Made by a program: the position numbers and the translations under genes. The notes beneath the pieces were generated by a model that ran no database searches, was not told the origin of the DNA, and saw only the letters and a list, made by a program, of their open reading frames with translations. 57,684 nt of DNA from Micromonospora wenchangensis (GTDB lineage: Bacteria; Actinomycetota; Actinomycetes; Mycobacteriales; Micromonosporaceae). The DNA is taken from contig NZ_MZMV01000046.1 in NCBI RefSeq assembly GCF_002210435.1, positions 1 to 57,684 on the forward strand. Direction: 5' to 3'. Positions 32,126 through 41,200 of this stretch are shown in pieces (positions within the stretch are counted from its first letter, which is position 1; every line of letters starts with the position of its first letter).

Positions 32126-33513
32126 AGCTGCTCGTCGTCGGCGCGTCCTACCGCACCGCTCCCGTGGCCACGCTGGAGCAGTTGGCGGTCGCCCCCGCCG
32201 ACCTCACCCGCACCCTGGACCGCCTGGTCGCCCAGCCGTACGTCGCCGAGGCGGTGCTCGTCTCCACCTGCAACCGGGTGGAGGTGTATGCCGCCGTGTC
32301 CGGTTTCCACGGCGGTCTCGGCGACGTGTGCGCCGTCCTCGCCGAGCAGGCCGGCGCGCCACCCGCCGCCTTCGCCAGCCACCTCTACGTGCACTACGAC
32401 TCGGCCGCCGTCGACCACGTGTTCCGGGTCGCCGCCGGGCTGGACTCCATGGTCGTCGGCGAGGCGCAGATCCTCGGCCAGCTCCGCGACGCCTACCACT
32501 GGGCCTCCGGCGCGGACACCGCCGGGCGGCTGCTGCACGAGCTGATGCAGCAGGCGCTGCGGGTCGGCAAGCGGGCCCACGCCGAGACCAACATCGACCG
32601 GGCCGGCCAGAGCGTCGTCACCGCCGCCCTGGACCTCACCGCCGAACTGCTCGACGGTGACCTCGCCGGCCGGCCGGCCCTGGTGGTCGGGGCGGGCGCG
32701 ATGGGCGCGCTGAGCGTGGCGACGCTGTCCCGCCGGGCCGCCGGGCCGCTCACCGTCACCAACCGGGGGGCCGACCGGGCCGTCCGGCTGGCCGAGTCGT
32801 ACGGGGCGAACGCCGTCCCGATCGCCGGACTCGTCCCCGCGCTCTCCACAGTGGACATCGTAGTGGCCGCCACCGCGGCCACCGAACCGGTCCTCACCGT
32901 CGACGTGGTGACCCGGGCGCTCGACCGCCGCGACCCCGACCGGGGGCCCCTGGTCCTGCTCGACCTCGCCGTGCCCCGCGACGTGGCACCCGAGGTGGCC
33001 GGGCTGCCCGGCGTCGAGGTGATCGACATCGACCGGATGGCCGCCCTGCTCGCCGACGGCCCGGCCGCCGCCGACGCCGCCGAGGTGGGCCGGATCGTGA
33101 CCGCCGAGGTCGAGGCGTTCCTGAGCTGGCTGCGCGGAGCCGACGTCGCGCCCACCGTGGCCGCCCTGCGCGGACGCGCCGACGACGTGGTCACCGCCGA
33201 ACTGCGCCGGCTCGCCCAGCGTCGCCCCGACTTCAGCGACGACCAGCGTGCCGAGGTGGCCCGCACGGTGCACCGGGTGGTGCAACGGCTGCTGCACCAG
33301 CCCACCGTCAAGGTCCGCCAGCTCGCCGCCGAACCGGGCGGTGACCAGTACGCCGCGCTGCTGCGCGAACTGTTCGACCTGGAGGTGCCGCAGACCTCCG
33401 GGGTCGACGCGGTGCCCGACGTGGTCGACACCGTCGACGGCCGTGGTTCGTTCGGGGTCGCCGACGTGCCGGCGACCGACACCGACCAGCCGCCCACCGG
33501 AGGTGAGCGATGA
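32122..33513 (+). CDS. hemA: Glutamyl-tRNA reductase
   Basis: NADPH enzyme of 463 residues that makes glutamate-1-semialdehyde from charged tRNA-Glu, the first committed step of tetrapyrrole synthesis in the C5 pathway. The catalytic cysteine is C50 in VSTCNRVEVY. GLDSMVVGEAQILGQLRDAY is the family signature, and the NADPH site is LVVGAGAMGALSVATL. A C-terminal dimerisation domain and a Pro/Thr-rich tail follow. The GTG start overlaps the rex stop and the stop overlaps the hemC ATG, so it sits mid-operon in a chain of coupled genes. Confidence 0.97.
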   Translation: MKLLVVGASYRTAPVATLEQLAVAPADLTRTLDRLVAQPYVAEAVLVSTCNRVEVYAAVSGFHGGLGDVCAVLAEQAGAPPAAFASHLYVHYDSAAVDHVFRVAAGLDSMVVGEAQILGQLRDAYHWASGADTAGRLLHELMQQALRVGKRAHAETNIDRAGQSVVTAALDLTAELLDGDLAGRPALVVGAGAMGALSVATLSRRAAGPLTVTNRGADRAVRLAESYGANAVPIAGLVPALSTVDIVVAATAATEPVLTVDVVTRALDRRDPDRGPLVLLDLAVPRDVAPEVAGLPGVEVIDIDRMAALLADGPAAADAAEVGRIVTAEVEAFLSWLRGADVAPTVAALRGRADDVVTAELRRLAQRRPDFSDDQRAEVARTVHRVVQRLLHQPTVKVRQLAAEPGGDQYAALLRELFDLEVPQTSGVDAVPDVVDTVDGRGSFGVADVPATDTDQPPTGGER

Positions 33514-34478
33514 GTACCCCCCTGCGCCTCGGCACCCGGGGCAGCGCCCTGGCGATGGCCCAGTCCGGCCACGTCGCCGAGGCGATCACCGCGGCGACCG
33601 GCCGCCCCGTCGAGCTGGTCGAGGTGGTCACCGCCGGGGACCGGTCGTCCGCGCCGGTGCAGCGCCTCGGCGTCGGCGTCTTCGTCTCGGCGCTGCGCGA
33701 CGCGTTGACCGCCGGCACCATCGACCTGGCCGTGCACTCCTACAAGGACCTGCCCACCGCCGGGGCGAGCGGGCTGCACGTCGCGGCCGTGCCACCCCGG
33801 CAGGACCCGCGCGACGCGCTGGTCGCCACCGGTGGGCGTACCCTCGCCGAGCTGCCGCCGGGGGCCGTGGTCGGCACCGGCGCGCTGCGCCGCATCGCCC
33901 AGTTGCACGCCCTCGGCCTGCACCTGGAGGTCACCCCGATCCGGGGCAACGTCGACAGCCGGCTCGCCCGGGTGCTCGGCCCGGACGCCGACCTCGACGC
34001 CGTCGTCGTGGCACGGGCCGGGCTGGCCCGGCTCGGCCGCACCGACGTGATCACCGAAACGCTCGACCCGATGCTGATGCTGCCCGCGCCCGCCCAGGGC
34101 GCGCTGGCCGTGGAGTGCCGGGCCGACGACTCCGACCTGGTCGAGCTGCTCGCCGTGCTCGACCACGCACCGTCGCGGGCCGCGGTCGTCGCGGAACGCG
34201 CGTTGCTGGCCACCCTGGAGGCCGGGTGCTCCGCCCCGGTCGCCGCCTACGCCGAACTCGCCGAAGGCGACGCCGGTGATGAGATCTACCTGCGCGGGGC
34301 GGTGATCAGCCCGGACGGTTCGCGAGACATCCGGCTGTCCCGCACCGGAACGCCCGCCGACGCGGCGGAGATCGGCAAGGCACTCGCCGCCGAACTCCTC
34401 GAACTCGGCGCCGACTCGATCCTCGGCCACGAAGGAAGCACCGGCCCGGGGACCCAGCAATTTGGGAGCACAGAATGA
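33510..34478 (+). CDS. hemC: Hydroxymethylbilane synthase (porphobilinogen deaminase)
   Basis: Cytosolic enzyme of 322 residues that joins four porphobilinogens into hydroxymethylbilane. The cofactor-anchoring cysteine is C240 in LEAGCSAPVAA, and the catalytic aspartate lies in HSYKDLPT. VGTGALRRIAQL and IRGNVDSRLAR are the arginine-rich substrate sites; the usual TSS before the arginines is TGA here. The ATG overlaps the hemA stop (ATGA) and the stop overlaps the next ATG. Confidence 0.97.
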   Translation: MSTPLRLGTRGSALAMAQSGHVAEAITAATGRPVELVEVVTAGDRSSAPVQRLGVGVFVSALRDALTAGTIDLAVHSYKDLPTAGASGLHVAAVPPRQDPRDALVATGGRTLAELPPGAVVGTGALRRIAQLHALGLHLEVTPIRGNVDSRLARVLGPDADLDAVVVARAGLARLGRTDVITETLDPMLMLPAPAQGALAVECRADDSDLVELLAVLDHAPSRAAVVAERALLATLEAGCSAPVAAYAELAEGDAGDEIYLRGAVISPDGSRDIRLSRTGTPADAAEIGKALAAELLELGADSILGHEGSTGPGTQQFGSTE

Positions 34479-36055
34479 CCCGCACCCGTAAGCCCGTCGG
34501 CCGCATCGCGTTCGTCGGCGCCGGACCCGGTGACCCGGGCCTGCTGACCCGCCGGGCCCACGATGCCCTGGTCGACGCCGACCAGGTGGTGTACGACCGG
34601 GGAGTCCCCGAGACGCTGCTCGACGTGGTCCGGGCCCAGGCCCGGTCAGACGCCCAGTTCAGCCCCGCCGAGGGCGTGCCGGGCGACGTGGCGAAGCTGC
34701 TGATCAGCGCGGCCCGCTCCGGGCTCAACGCGGTGCACCTGGTCGCCGGTGACCCGTTCGGCCACGACTCCGTGGTCAAGGAGGTGCAGGCGGTCGCGCG
34801 CACCGCCGCGCACTTCGAGGTGGTGCCGGGCGTCGGCCAGGCCGAGGGCGTCGCCACCTACGCCGGGGTGCCGCTGCCCGGGGTACGCACCGCCGCCGAC
34901 GTCGAGGACGTCGGCACGCTGGACTTCGACGCGCTCGCCGCCGCCGTCGCCCGGGGGTCTCTGGCGCTGGCGGTCGACGCCGGTGACCTCGCCGCCGTGC
35001 GGGACGGCCTGCTGGCCGCCGGGGTGGACGGCGGCACCGGGGTCGGGGTGACCGGCGACGGCACCGGCGAGACGCAGTACACCACCACGTCGAGCGTCGA
35101 CTCGTTCGTCGCGGCGGCGCTCGGCTTCACCGGCCGGGTGGTGCTCACCGTCGGCGAGGGCGTCGGCCAGCGGGACAAGCTGAGCTGGTGGGAGAACCGC
35201 CCGCTGTACGGCTGGAAGGTGCTCGTCCCCCGGACCAAGGAGCAGGCCGGGGCGATGAGTGCCCGGCTGCGCGCGTACGGGGCGATCCCGTGCGAGGTGC
35301 CGACCATCGCGGTCGAGCCGCCGCGTACCCCGGCCCAGATGGAGCGGGCGGTCAAGGGGCTGGTCGACGGCCGGTACGCCTGGGTGATCTTCACCTCGGT
35401 GAACGCGGTCCGGGCGGTCTGGGAGAAGTTCGCCGAGCACGGTCTGGACGCCCGGCACTTCGGCGGCGTCAAGATCGCCTGTATCGGTGAGGCCACCGCC
35501 GACGCGGTACGCGCCTTCGGCATCCAGCCGGAGCTGGTGCCCGCCGGGGAGCAGTCCTCCGAGGGGCTGCTGGCCGAGTTCTCCCCGCACGACGAGATCC
35601 TCGACCCGGTCGGCCGGGTGCTGCTGCCCCGCGCCGACATCGCCACCGAGACGCTCGCCGCCGGGCTCACCGAGCGCGGCTGGGAGGTCGACGACGTGAC
35701 CGCGTACCGGACGGTCCGGGCCGCCCCGCCGCCCGCCGAGATCCGTGACGCGATCAAGTCGGGCGGGTTCGACGCGGTGCTCTTCACGTCCTCCTCGACG
35801 GTGCGTAACCTCGTCGGTATCGCCGGGAAGCCGCACGCGCGTACCGTGGTTGCCGTCATCGGGCCCAAGACGGCGGAGACCGCGACGGAGTTCGGCCTGC
35901 GGGTCGACGTGCAGCCGCCGCACGCCTCGGTGCCCGACCTGGTCGAGGCGCTCGCCGCCTACGCCGTCGAACTGCGCGAGAAGCTCGCCGCCATGCCGGC
36001 GAAGCAGCGTCGGGGTTCGAAGGTGCAGGGGCCGACCGCGCTCAGGTTCCGCTAG
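34475..36055 (+). CDS. hemD: Uroporphyrinogen-III synthase with degenerate SUMT-like N-terminal domain
   Basis: Fusion protein of 526 residues. The C-terminal part (from about 245, WKVLVPRTKEQAGAMSARLR) is uroporphyrinogen-III synthase, which cyclises hydroxymethylbilane. The N-terminal 235 residues resemble uroporphyrinogen-III C-methyltransferase (FVGAGPGDPGLLTRRAHDAL), but key parts are lost: no VGKR segment, and the usual GGDPFxFGRGGEE has become AGDPFGHDSVVKE. So the methyltransferase half may be inactive or altered. Similar fusions occur at this place in other actinomycetes. The ATG overlaps the hemC stop. It ends 19 bases before hemB. Confidence 0.93.
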   Translation: MTRTRKPVGRIAFVGAGPGDPGLLTRRAHDALVDADQVVYDRGVPETLLDVVRAQARSDAQFSPAEGVPGDVAKLLISAARSGLNAVHLVAGDPFGHDSVVKEVQAVARTAAHFEVVPGVGQAEGVATYAGVPLPGVRTAADVEDVGTLDFDALAAAVARGSLALAVDAGDLAAVRDGLLAAGVDGGTGVGVTGDGTGETQYTTTSSVDSFVAAALGFTGRVVLTVGEGVGQRDKLSWWENRPLYGWKVLVPRTKEQAGAMSARLRAYGAIPCEVPTIAVEPPRTPAQMERAVKGLVDGRYAWVIFTSVNAVRAVWEKFAEHGLDARHFGGVKIACIGEATADAVRAFGIQPELVPAGEQSSEGLLAEFSPHDEILDPVGRVLLPRADIATETLAAGLTERGWEVDDVTAYRTVRAAPPPAEIRDAIKSGGFDAVLFTSSSTVRNLVGIAGKPHARTVVAVIGPKTAETATEFGLRVDVQPPHASVPDLVEALAAYAVELREKLAAMPAKQRRGSKVQGPTALRFR

Positions 36056-36074
36056 CCGTACCGGGAGGCCCCTC

Positions 36075-37058
36075 ATGTCGTACCCCGAGATCCGGCCCCG
36101 CCGGCTGCGTCGTAACGCGGCCGTGCGGCGGCTGGTCTCCGAGACCCGCGTCGACCCGGCCGAGCTGGTCGTGCCGATGTTCGTCAAGGAGGGGCTGACC
36201 GAGCCACGGGCCATCGCGTCGCTCCCGGGGGTGCTCCAGCACTCCCGGGACTCGCTGCGCAAGGCGGCCGTGGAGGCGGTCCAGGCCGGGGTCGGCGGGA
36301 TCATGCTGTTCGGGGTGCCCGAGCGGCGGGACCCGACCGGCTCCGGCGGCACCGACCCGGCCGGCATCCTCAACGTCGCCATCCGCGACGTGGTGGCCGA
36401 GGTCGGCGACGCCACCGTGGTGATGAGTGACCTGTGTCTCGACGAGTTCACCTCGCACGGGCACTGCGGGCTGCTCACCTCCGACGGCGGGGTGGACAAC
36501 GACGCGACCCTGGCCGCGTACGCCGAGATGGCGGTGGCGCAGGCGGACGCCGGGGTCGGCATGGTCGGCCCGTCCGGGATGATGGACGGCCAGGTGGGCG
36601 TGGTCCGCCGGGCCCTCGACGCCGCCGGCCACGCCGACGTGGCGGTGCTGGCGTACGCGGCGAAGTACGCCTCCGCCTTCTACGGCCCGTTCCGCGACGC
36701 GGTCGAGTCGGCGCTCGACGGCGACCGGCGCACCTACCAGCAGGACCCGGCTAACCTGCGGGAGTCGCTGCGTGAGGTCGCGCTGGACGTGGCCGAGGGC
36801 GCCGACCTGGTGATGGTGAAGCCGGCCCTGCCCTACCTCGACGTGGTGGCGGCGGTCCGGGCCGCCGTGGACGTCCCGGTCGCCGCCTACCAGGTCTCCG
36901 GCGAGTACGCGATGGTCGAGGCGGCCGCCGCGAACGGCTGGATCGACCGTGAACGGGTGATGCTGGAGACGCTCACCTCGATCCGGCGGGCCGGCGCGCA
37001 GATCATCCTCACCTACTGGGCGGTCGAGGCCGCCGAGTTGCTGCGCCAGCGCTACTGA
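36075..37058 (+). CDS. hemB: Delta-aminolevulinic acid dehydratase (porphobilinogen synthase)
   Basis: Enzyme of 327 residues that condenses two aminolevulinate molecules to porphobilinogen. Schiff-base lysines lie in AYAAKYASAFYGPFRDA and MVKPALPYLD. The metal site reads SDLCLDEFTSHGHCG: cysteines at 121 and 131 are kept, but the middle cysteine of the zinc type is aspartate (D123), an intermediate form. GGGAGG lies ahead of the ATG at 36075. It closes the hem operon; hemB acts before hemC in the pathway although it is encoded last. Confidence 0.97.
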   Translation: MSYPEIRPRRLRRNAAVRRLVSETRVDPAELVVPMFVKEGLTEPRAIASLPGVLQHSRDSLRKAAVEAVQAGVGGIMLFGVPERRDPTGSGGTDPAGILNVAIRDVVAEVGDATVVMSDLCLDEFTSHGHCGLLTSDGGVDNDATLAAYAEMAVAQADAGVGMVGPSGMMDGQVGVVRRALDAAGHADVAVLAYAAKYASAFYGPFRDAVESALDGDRRTYQQDPANLRESLREVALDVAEGADLVMVKPALPYLDVVAAVRAAVDVPVAAYQVSGEYAMVEAAAANGWIDRERVMLETLTSIRRAGAQIILTYWAVEAAELLRQRY

Positions 37059-37266
37059 TCGCGGGGGCGGGCTGCGGACGCCGTGGCCCACGCCCGTGGC
37101 CGTGGCTCCTCGCCCACGCCCCTGCACCTGGCTCCCCGGCCCCGCCGTCGTCGGTGGGTGCCTGCTGCCGGCGTGGCTGGTCCCTCACCGGCGTCGACCG
37201 CCCGCTCGGCAGTCAACCGATCTGGTTACTCTCCGCACTTTTCGGCTCCCCCTCCACCACCCTGGT

Positions 37267-37349
37267 TCGCACGCTTTGCTCTGCTGCCCTCTATGCGACG
37301 CTTACCGTGGGTGCCTGTCGCCGATTCGGCAGCAGAGCAAAGCGTGCGA
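37267..37349. repeat. Long inverted repeat downstream of hemB
   Basis: The arms CGCACGCTTTGCTCTGCTGC(C) at 37268-37288 and its exact complement at 37328-37348 pair over 21 bases, plus one more pair outside. The 39-base loop contains a nested GCGAC/GTCGC stem (37295-37299 with 37317-37321). It may be the hem operon terminator or a small palindromic repeat element. Confidence 0.8.
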
Positions 37350-37520
37350 GGGGGAGTGGGGCTGGGTGGAGATAGGTTGGGCGTTTCCGCTGTTCAGGCT
37401 GTTTTCGCGGATCTTGGTGATGTGGATCCCCGCCCGAGGTGACATGACTCACGGTAATTGACGGGTCGGGTCGGTGAAGTGACCCTGTGTAATCGATGCC
37501 GGGTCGCAAAAGGAAGTGAG

Positions 37521-37548
37521 TTTTCCACAGGCCTGGGCGTTGTCCACA
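37521..37548 (+). promoter_or_regulatory. Two DnaA-box-like sites upstream of the XRE gene
   Basis: TTTTCCACA (37521-37529) and TTGTCCACA (37540-37548) occur in the same orientation 19 bases apart. The second is identical to the actinomycete DnaA-box consensus as I recall it. They lie 53-80 bases upstream of the ATG at 37601. No replication genes are near, so DnaA-dependent control or titration is more likely than an origin, if the sites are real. Confidence 0.45.
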
Positions 37549-37600
37549 GGTGATGACGGCGGGGTTGCGACGGGGTTCGGCCGGGCGCGACGGTGGCGAC

Positions 37601-38218
37601 ATGACCGACCCCGCGCCGCCGCACCGACCTGGCACCCACCCCACTCCGGTCCCCGCGGCTCCCATCGCCCCGGACACCCGCCCGGCTGCCACCTCCCCTC
37701 CGACGCCGGACGGGGAAGGGGAGGAGCCGCCGACCTTCCTCAGCACGCCCTATGACCTGCCCTGGCCGGCGGCCGGCATCGTGCGGGCGGTGCGGCGGCG
37801 GGCCGACGCGAGTCAACGGGAACTGGCGCGCTGGGCGGGGGTGCACCACGGCACGGTGGGGCGGATCGAGGCGGGTGCGCTCACCCCGAGCATCGCCCTG
37901 CTGCGCCGGATCATCGCGGCGGCCGGTTTCCGGCTGGCCGTGGTCGACGAGTTCGGTCGGGTGCTCACCCCGATGCGGGACCGCGACGACATCCGCGACG
38001 GTGCCGGCCGCCGCTACCCGTCACACCTGGACACCATCCTCGACCCGGAACCGGGTGAGTGGTGGGCGGACGTCTACGGGCTCGCCAGGCCACCGGAGAC
38101 GTTCTACCGCAACCGGGCCGTCCGGGACGCGATGCGTCGCCGGAGCCAGTGGGAGGTGCGGGTGGCGAAGTACCGCAACGTGCCACCGCCGCCCCGGGTG
38201 GTGCGCCCGCAATGGTGA
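37601..38218 (+). CDS. XRE-family helix-turn-helix protein
   Basis: Protein of 205 residues. A Pro/Thr-rich N-terminus (1-50) precedes a Cro/C1-type helix-turn-helix (about 61-112: IVRAVRRRADASQRELARWA, GVHHGTVGRIEAGALTPSIA). A C-terminal region with many charged and aromatic residues follows (WWADVYGLARPPETFYRNRA) and resembles no domain I know. The ATG at 37601 is chosen as giving the family-like part; ATG 37550 is in frame. The gene stands alone, so targets are unknown. No toxin partner is next to it. Confidence 0.82.
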   Translation: MTDPAPPHRPGTHPTPVPAAPIAPDTRPAATSPPTPDGEGEEPPTFLSTPYDLPWPAAGIVRAVRRRADASQRELARWAGVHHGTVGRIEAGALTPSIALLRRIIAAAGFRLAVVDEFGRVLTPMRDRDDIRDGAGRRYPSHLDTILDPEPGEWWADVYGLARPPETFYRNRAVRDAMRRRSQWEVRVAKYRNVPPPPRVVRPQW

Positions 38219-38259
38219 CGGCCCGCCGGTCCGGCGGGAAGCCGGACCGACGGGCCGTC
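38217..38259. terminator. Bidirectional terminator between XRE and nuclease genes
   Basis: Nineteen-base arms (38217-38235 and 38241-38259) pair with one mismatch around a five-base loop, between two convergent stop codons. Confidence 0.75.
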
Positions 38260-38274
38260 GGAGGTGCGCGACGC

Positions 38275-41200
38275 TCAGTCGTCGTCGGTGATGGTGCCGG
38301 TCGCCAGCAGGTCGGCGTACCGCAGGTTCAGCGGACCGGCCACCGCGAACGCGATCTTCTCGTCCGCCTCCCGCTTGCGGTCACCACGCACGGTCACCGG
38401 GAACGCCAGCGAGGTCTGCCCGGCGGGCAGGGTCCGGCAGCCGACGTACGGCTCGAAGTCCAGCACGACCGTCGCGGTGAGCCCCACCGTGGCGGCGCAG
38501 AGCGTGGTCGGCTGGGACAGCGGACGGGACACGGTGACCTGGAACGTCATCGTGCTGGTGCCCCGGTCGCCCTCCACCACGGACGCGTCGGCCACCCGCA
38601 GCGACGGCTGGCTGCGGAACCGGGCCACCTGCGGGTCGTGGTCGCTGGCCCCCCGGGTGCCGTCCCCGGTGAACTCCGCCGGCCAGTCCGCGTTGACGTG
38701 CGCGGCCCGGATCTGCACCAGGTCGGCGTGCAGCGCGTCGTTGACGAACAGGTTGTCCAACGTCTGCGCCGACCCCTGGAAGCTGTACGAGTACGCCGCC
38801 GACGGCACGTCGGCCACCAGGTCGTCCCAGAGGTTGCGCAGGCCGGCCCGGTAGAGCGGCCCGAGCTGGTCCGACGGGGTCGGGTTCGCCCCGGTCGCGA
38901 TCGGGTCGTCCGGGCGGGGGAACACGTTCAGGTCCCCGCCGTACACCACCCGGGCGTCCGGGTCGGCCGCCTCGATCGCGGTGACGATCGCCGCACCGTA
39001 CGCGGCCTGCTCGGTGCGCTGCCCGACCCGGCTGTCCGGCCCCGACGAGTAGTGGTTGCTCAGCGCGTACAGCAGGTAGGACTCCGACCCGCCGGGCGTC
39101 GCCTTCACCACGAACTTGCCGAGCTGCGGTGCCCGGGTGAAGACGTTGTTGCCGTCCTTGCCGGTCGAGGTGTCGGTGTCGGCCGGCAGCACCGCGTTGA
39201 GCGCCTTCGGGTTCTGCACGTCCGCGTTGGACGCCAGCCCCGCCGACCGGTACTGCACGGTGGGCGCGGAACCCAGCAGCGGGTCGGTGGCGCTCGCCCC
39301 GGCCAGCGACAACCGGTCGGTGCGGTAGAGGAACGCCGAGGTGATGCCCCGGGCGTCCGCGCCGGTGCGGTCGTACGCCGCAGTGTAGGCGGGACCACCG
39401 GCGGCCCGGATCGCCAGCGCCAGGTCCTGGAGGGTGTCCGGCGCGCCGTCGGCGTTGTCGGTGGTGCCGCAGACCAGGCTGCCGCCGGAGACCGAGCAGA
39501 TGTCCTGGTCCTCGGCCTCCTGCACCAGGATCAGATCCGGGGCGTGCAGGTCGGTGCGGATCTGCGCGGCCAGCTCCGACAGGTGCTCCCGGTAGTCGGC
39601 CTCGCTCGCCGGCACGTAGTCGAACGGCGGGGACACCCCCGGGCAGCCCGCGTTGCCGGTGAAGTCGCAGCCGTCGAACGGGTCGTCGCGGAAGTCGTAC
39701 AGGTTCTCCACGTTGTAGGTCGCCACCGCGACCTCCCGGGCCCGGTCCGCCGGGCGCGGCGGGTTGTTCGCCGCCGGGTCCGCCCCGGCGGTCAGGGCCA
39801 GCGACTCCGGCTGCACGCTGAACTTGCTGAAGCCGTACGACACCGCGCCGAACGCGTCGGCGGTGAGGGTGTCGAAGGTACGCGCCGGCGGGAGCAGCGC
39901 CGTCGAGTCACCGGCGGTGGCCTTCACGCCGCCACCGCCGAGCAGGATGCGCTGCCCGTTGCCGTTGTCGAACACCTGCCCCGGCACGTCGTCCAGCGGG
40001 TGGGCGTCCCGGAAGACCCGGCGGGCGTACGGGTCGGTCCGCTTCAGCAGCGGGTCCTCCCGGTCCACCACCCACACCTCGGAGTCGGCGGTGGAGCCGA
40101 ACACGTCCCGGGGGCCGGTGACGCCGGACCCGCTGCGGACCCGCAGCCGGGCACCCTCGTGCCGCTCCCAGAACCGGTCGGCCGCCGCCGCGTCGGCCGG
40201 CGGGACCGCGTCGTCCACGGTCACGGCGGTGTTCACGTCGAGCCCGGTGTCGAGCCGGCGGACCAGCGAGGCGCTGGAGAGCTGGGTCTGGTCGAAGTAC
40301 TCCGACACCCGGCCGCGCAGCACCACCTCGTCGCCGACGGTCGGCGCGTAACCACCGATCAGCGTGGTGAACGCGCCCATGAAGACGAAGATGCCGTCCG
40401 AGCTGAGCGGGTCGCCGTCCTCGGTGCCGGTGCGGCTCTGCAGGTAGAAGCCGTACTGGTCGGCACCGGCCGAGGTGCGGGTCAGCGACTTCTGGGTGAT
40501 CACGCCCCGCACGTCGTACAGCAGCGGGCTGGTGCCGGTGCCGGTGGGCGGGGCGAGCGGCGACCGGTCGGTGCGCGGGTTCTCGTCGTCGCGGGTCGGG
40601 CCCTGCACCTGGCCCACCGACAGCACCCCGTTGGCCTGCACGGTGAGCGGGCAGGTGGCGGTGCCGCCGTCGGCGTCCGTCGCGGTCACGGTGACCGTGT
40701 ACGTGCCGGCGGGCAGGCCGGTGGCGGTGACCGTCGCGGTCGCCGTGCCACCCGGCGCGGTCGCCGGGGTGAACGCGGTACGGCTGATCGATCCGCCCGC
40801 CGGGGCCGGGGCGACCGCGGTGACCGCCAGATCGACGATCGTGTCGTCCGGGTCGGTGCCGGTGACCTGCCGGGTGCCTGTCGCGCCGGCCTCGATGGTC
40901 AACGTTCCGCCGCAGGTCAGCACGGCCGGCTGGTCGACCGGGCCGCCGCCGTCGAGGGTGTGCGCGCCCAACCCGTCGAAGGTGTCGGTGGCGTAGCCGG
41001 CCCACTGGACGGCCGGGTCGAACGCGTCGGACGGGTCGGTGTCCCCGCTGGACACCGACGGCAGCCGACGCAGCGTGTTGTCGGCGGTGCTGGTCAGCCC
41101 GCTGCCCCACTCGGTGCCCGGGTCGACACCCACCTGCCCGATCGCGTCGAGCACGACGGCACCCCGGCGCAGCACGATCGCGTCGTCGCCGTTGAACAGG

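Larger units (their letters stand above)
37059..37600. other. Intergenic region with long inverted repeat and DnaA-box-like sites
   Basis: No gene is apparent in these 542 bases. They contain a 21-base perfect inverted repeat with a 39-base loop (37268-37348) and two DnaA-box-like 9-mers (37521-37529, 37540-37548). Short palindromic segments such as GTGAAGTGACC lie near 37475. Base composition falls noticeably between 37430 and 37530, as in a promoter or control region. Confidence 0.6.

Noticed and set aside
37521..37548. DnaA boxes as part of a replication origin
   Set aside because: Only two boxes and no dnaA, dnaN or gyrB nearby; gene content is that of an interior chromosomal region.
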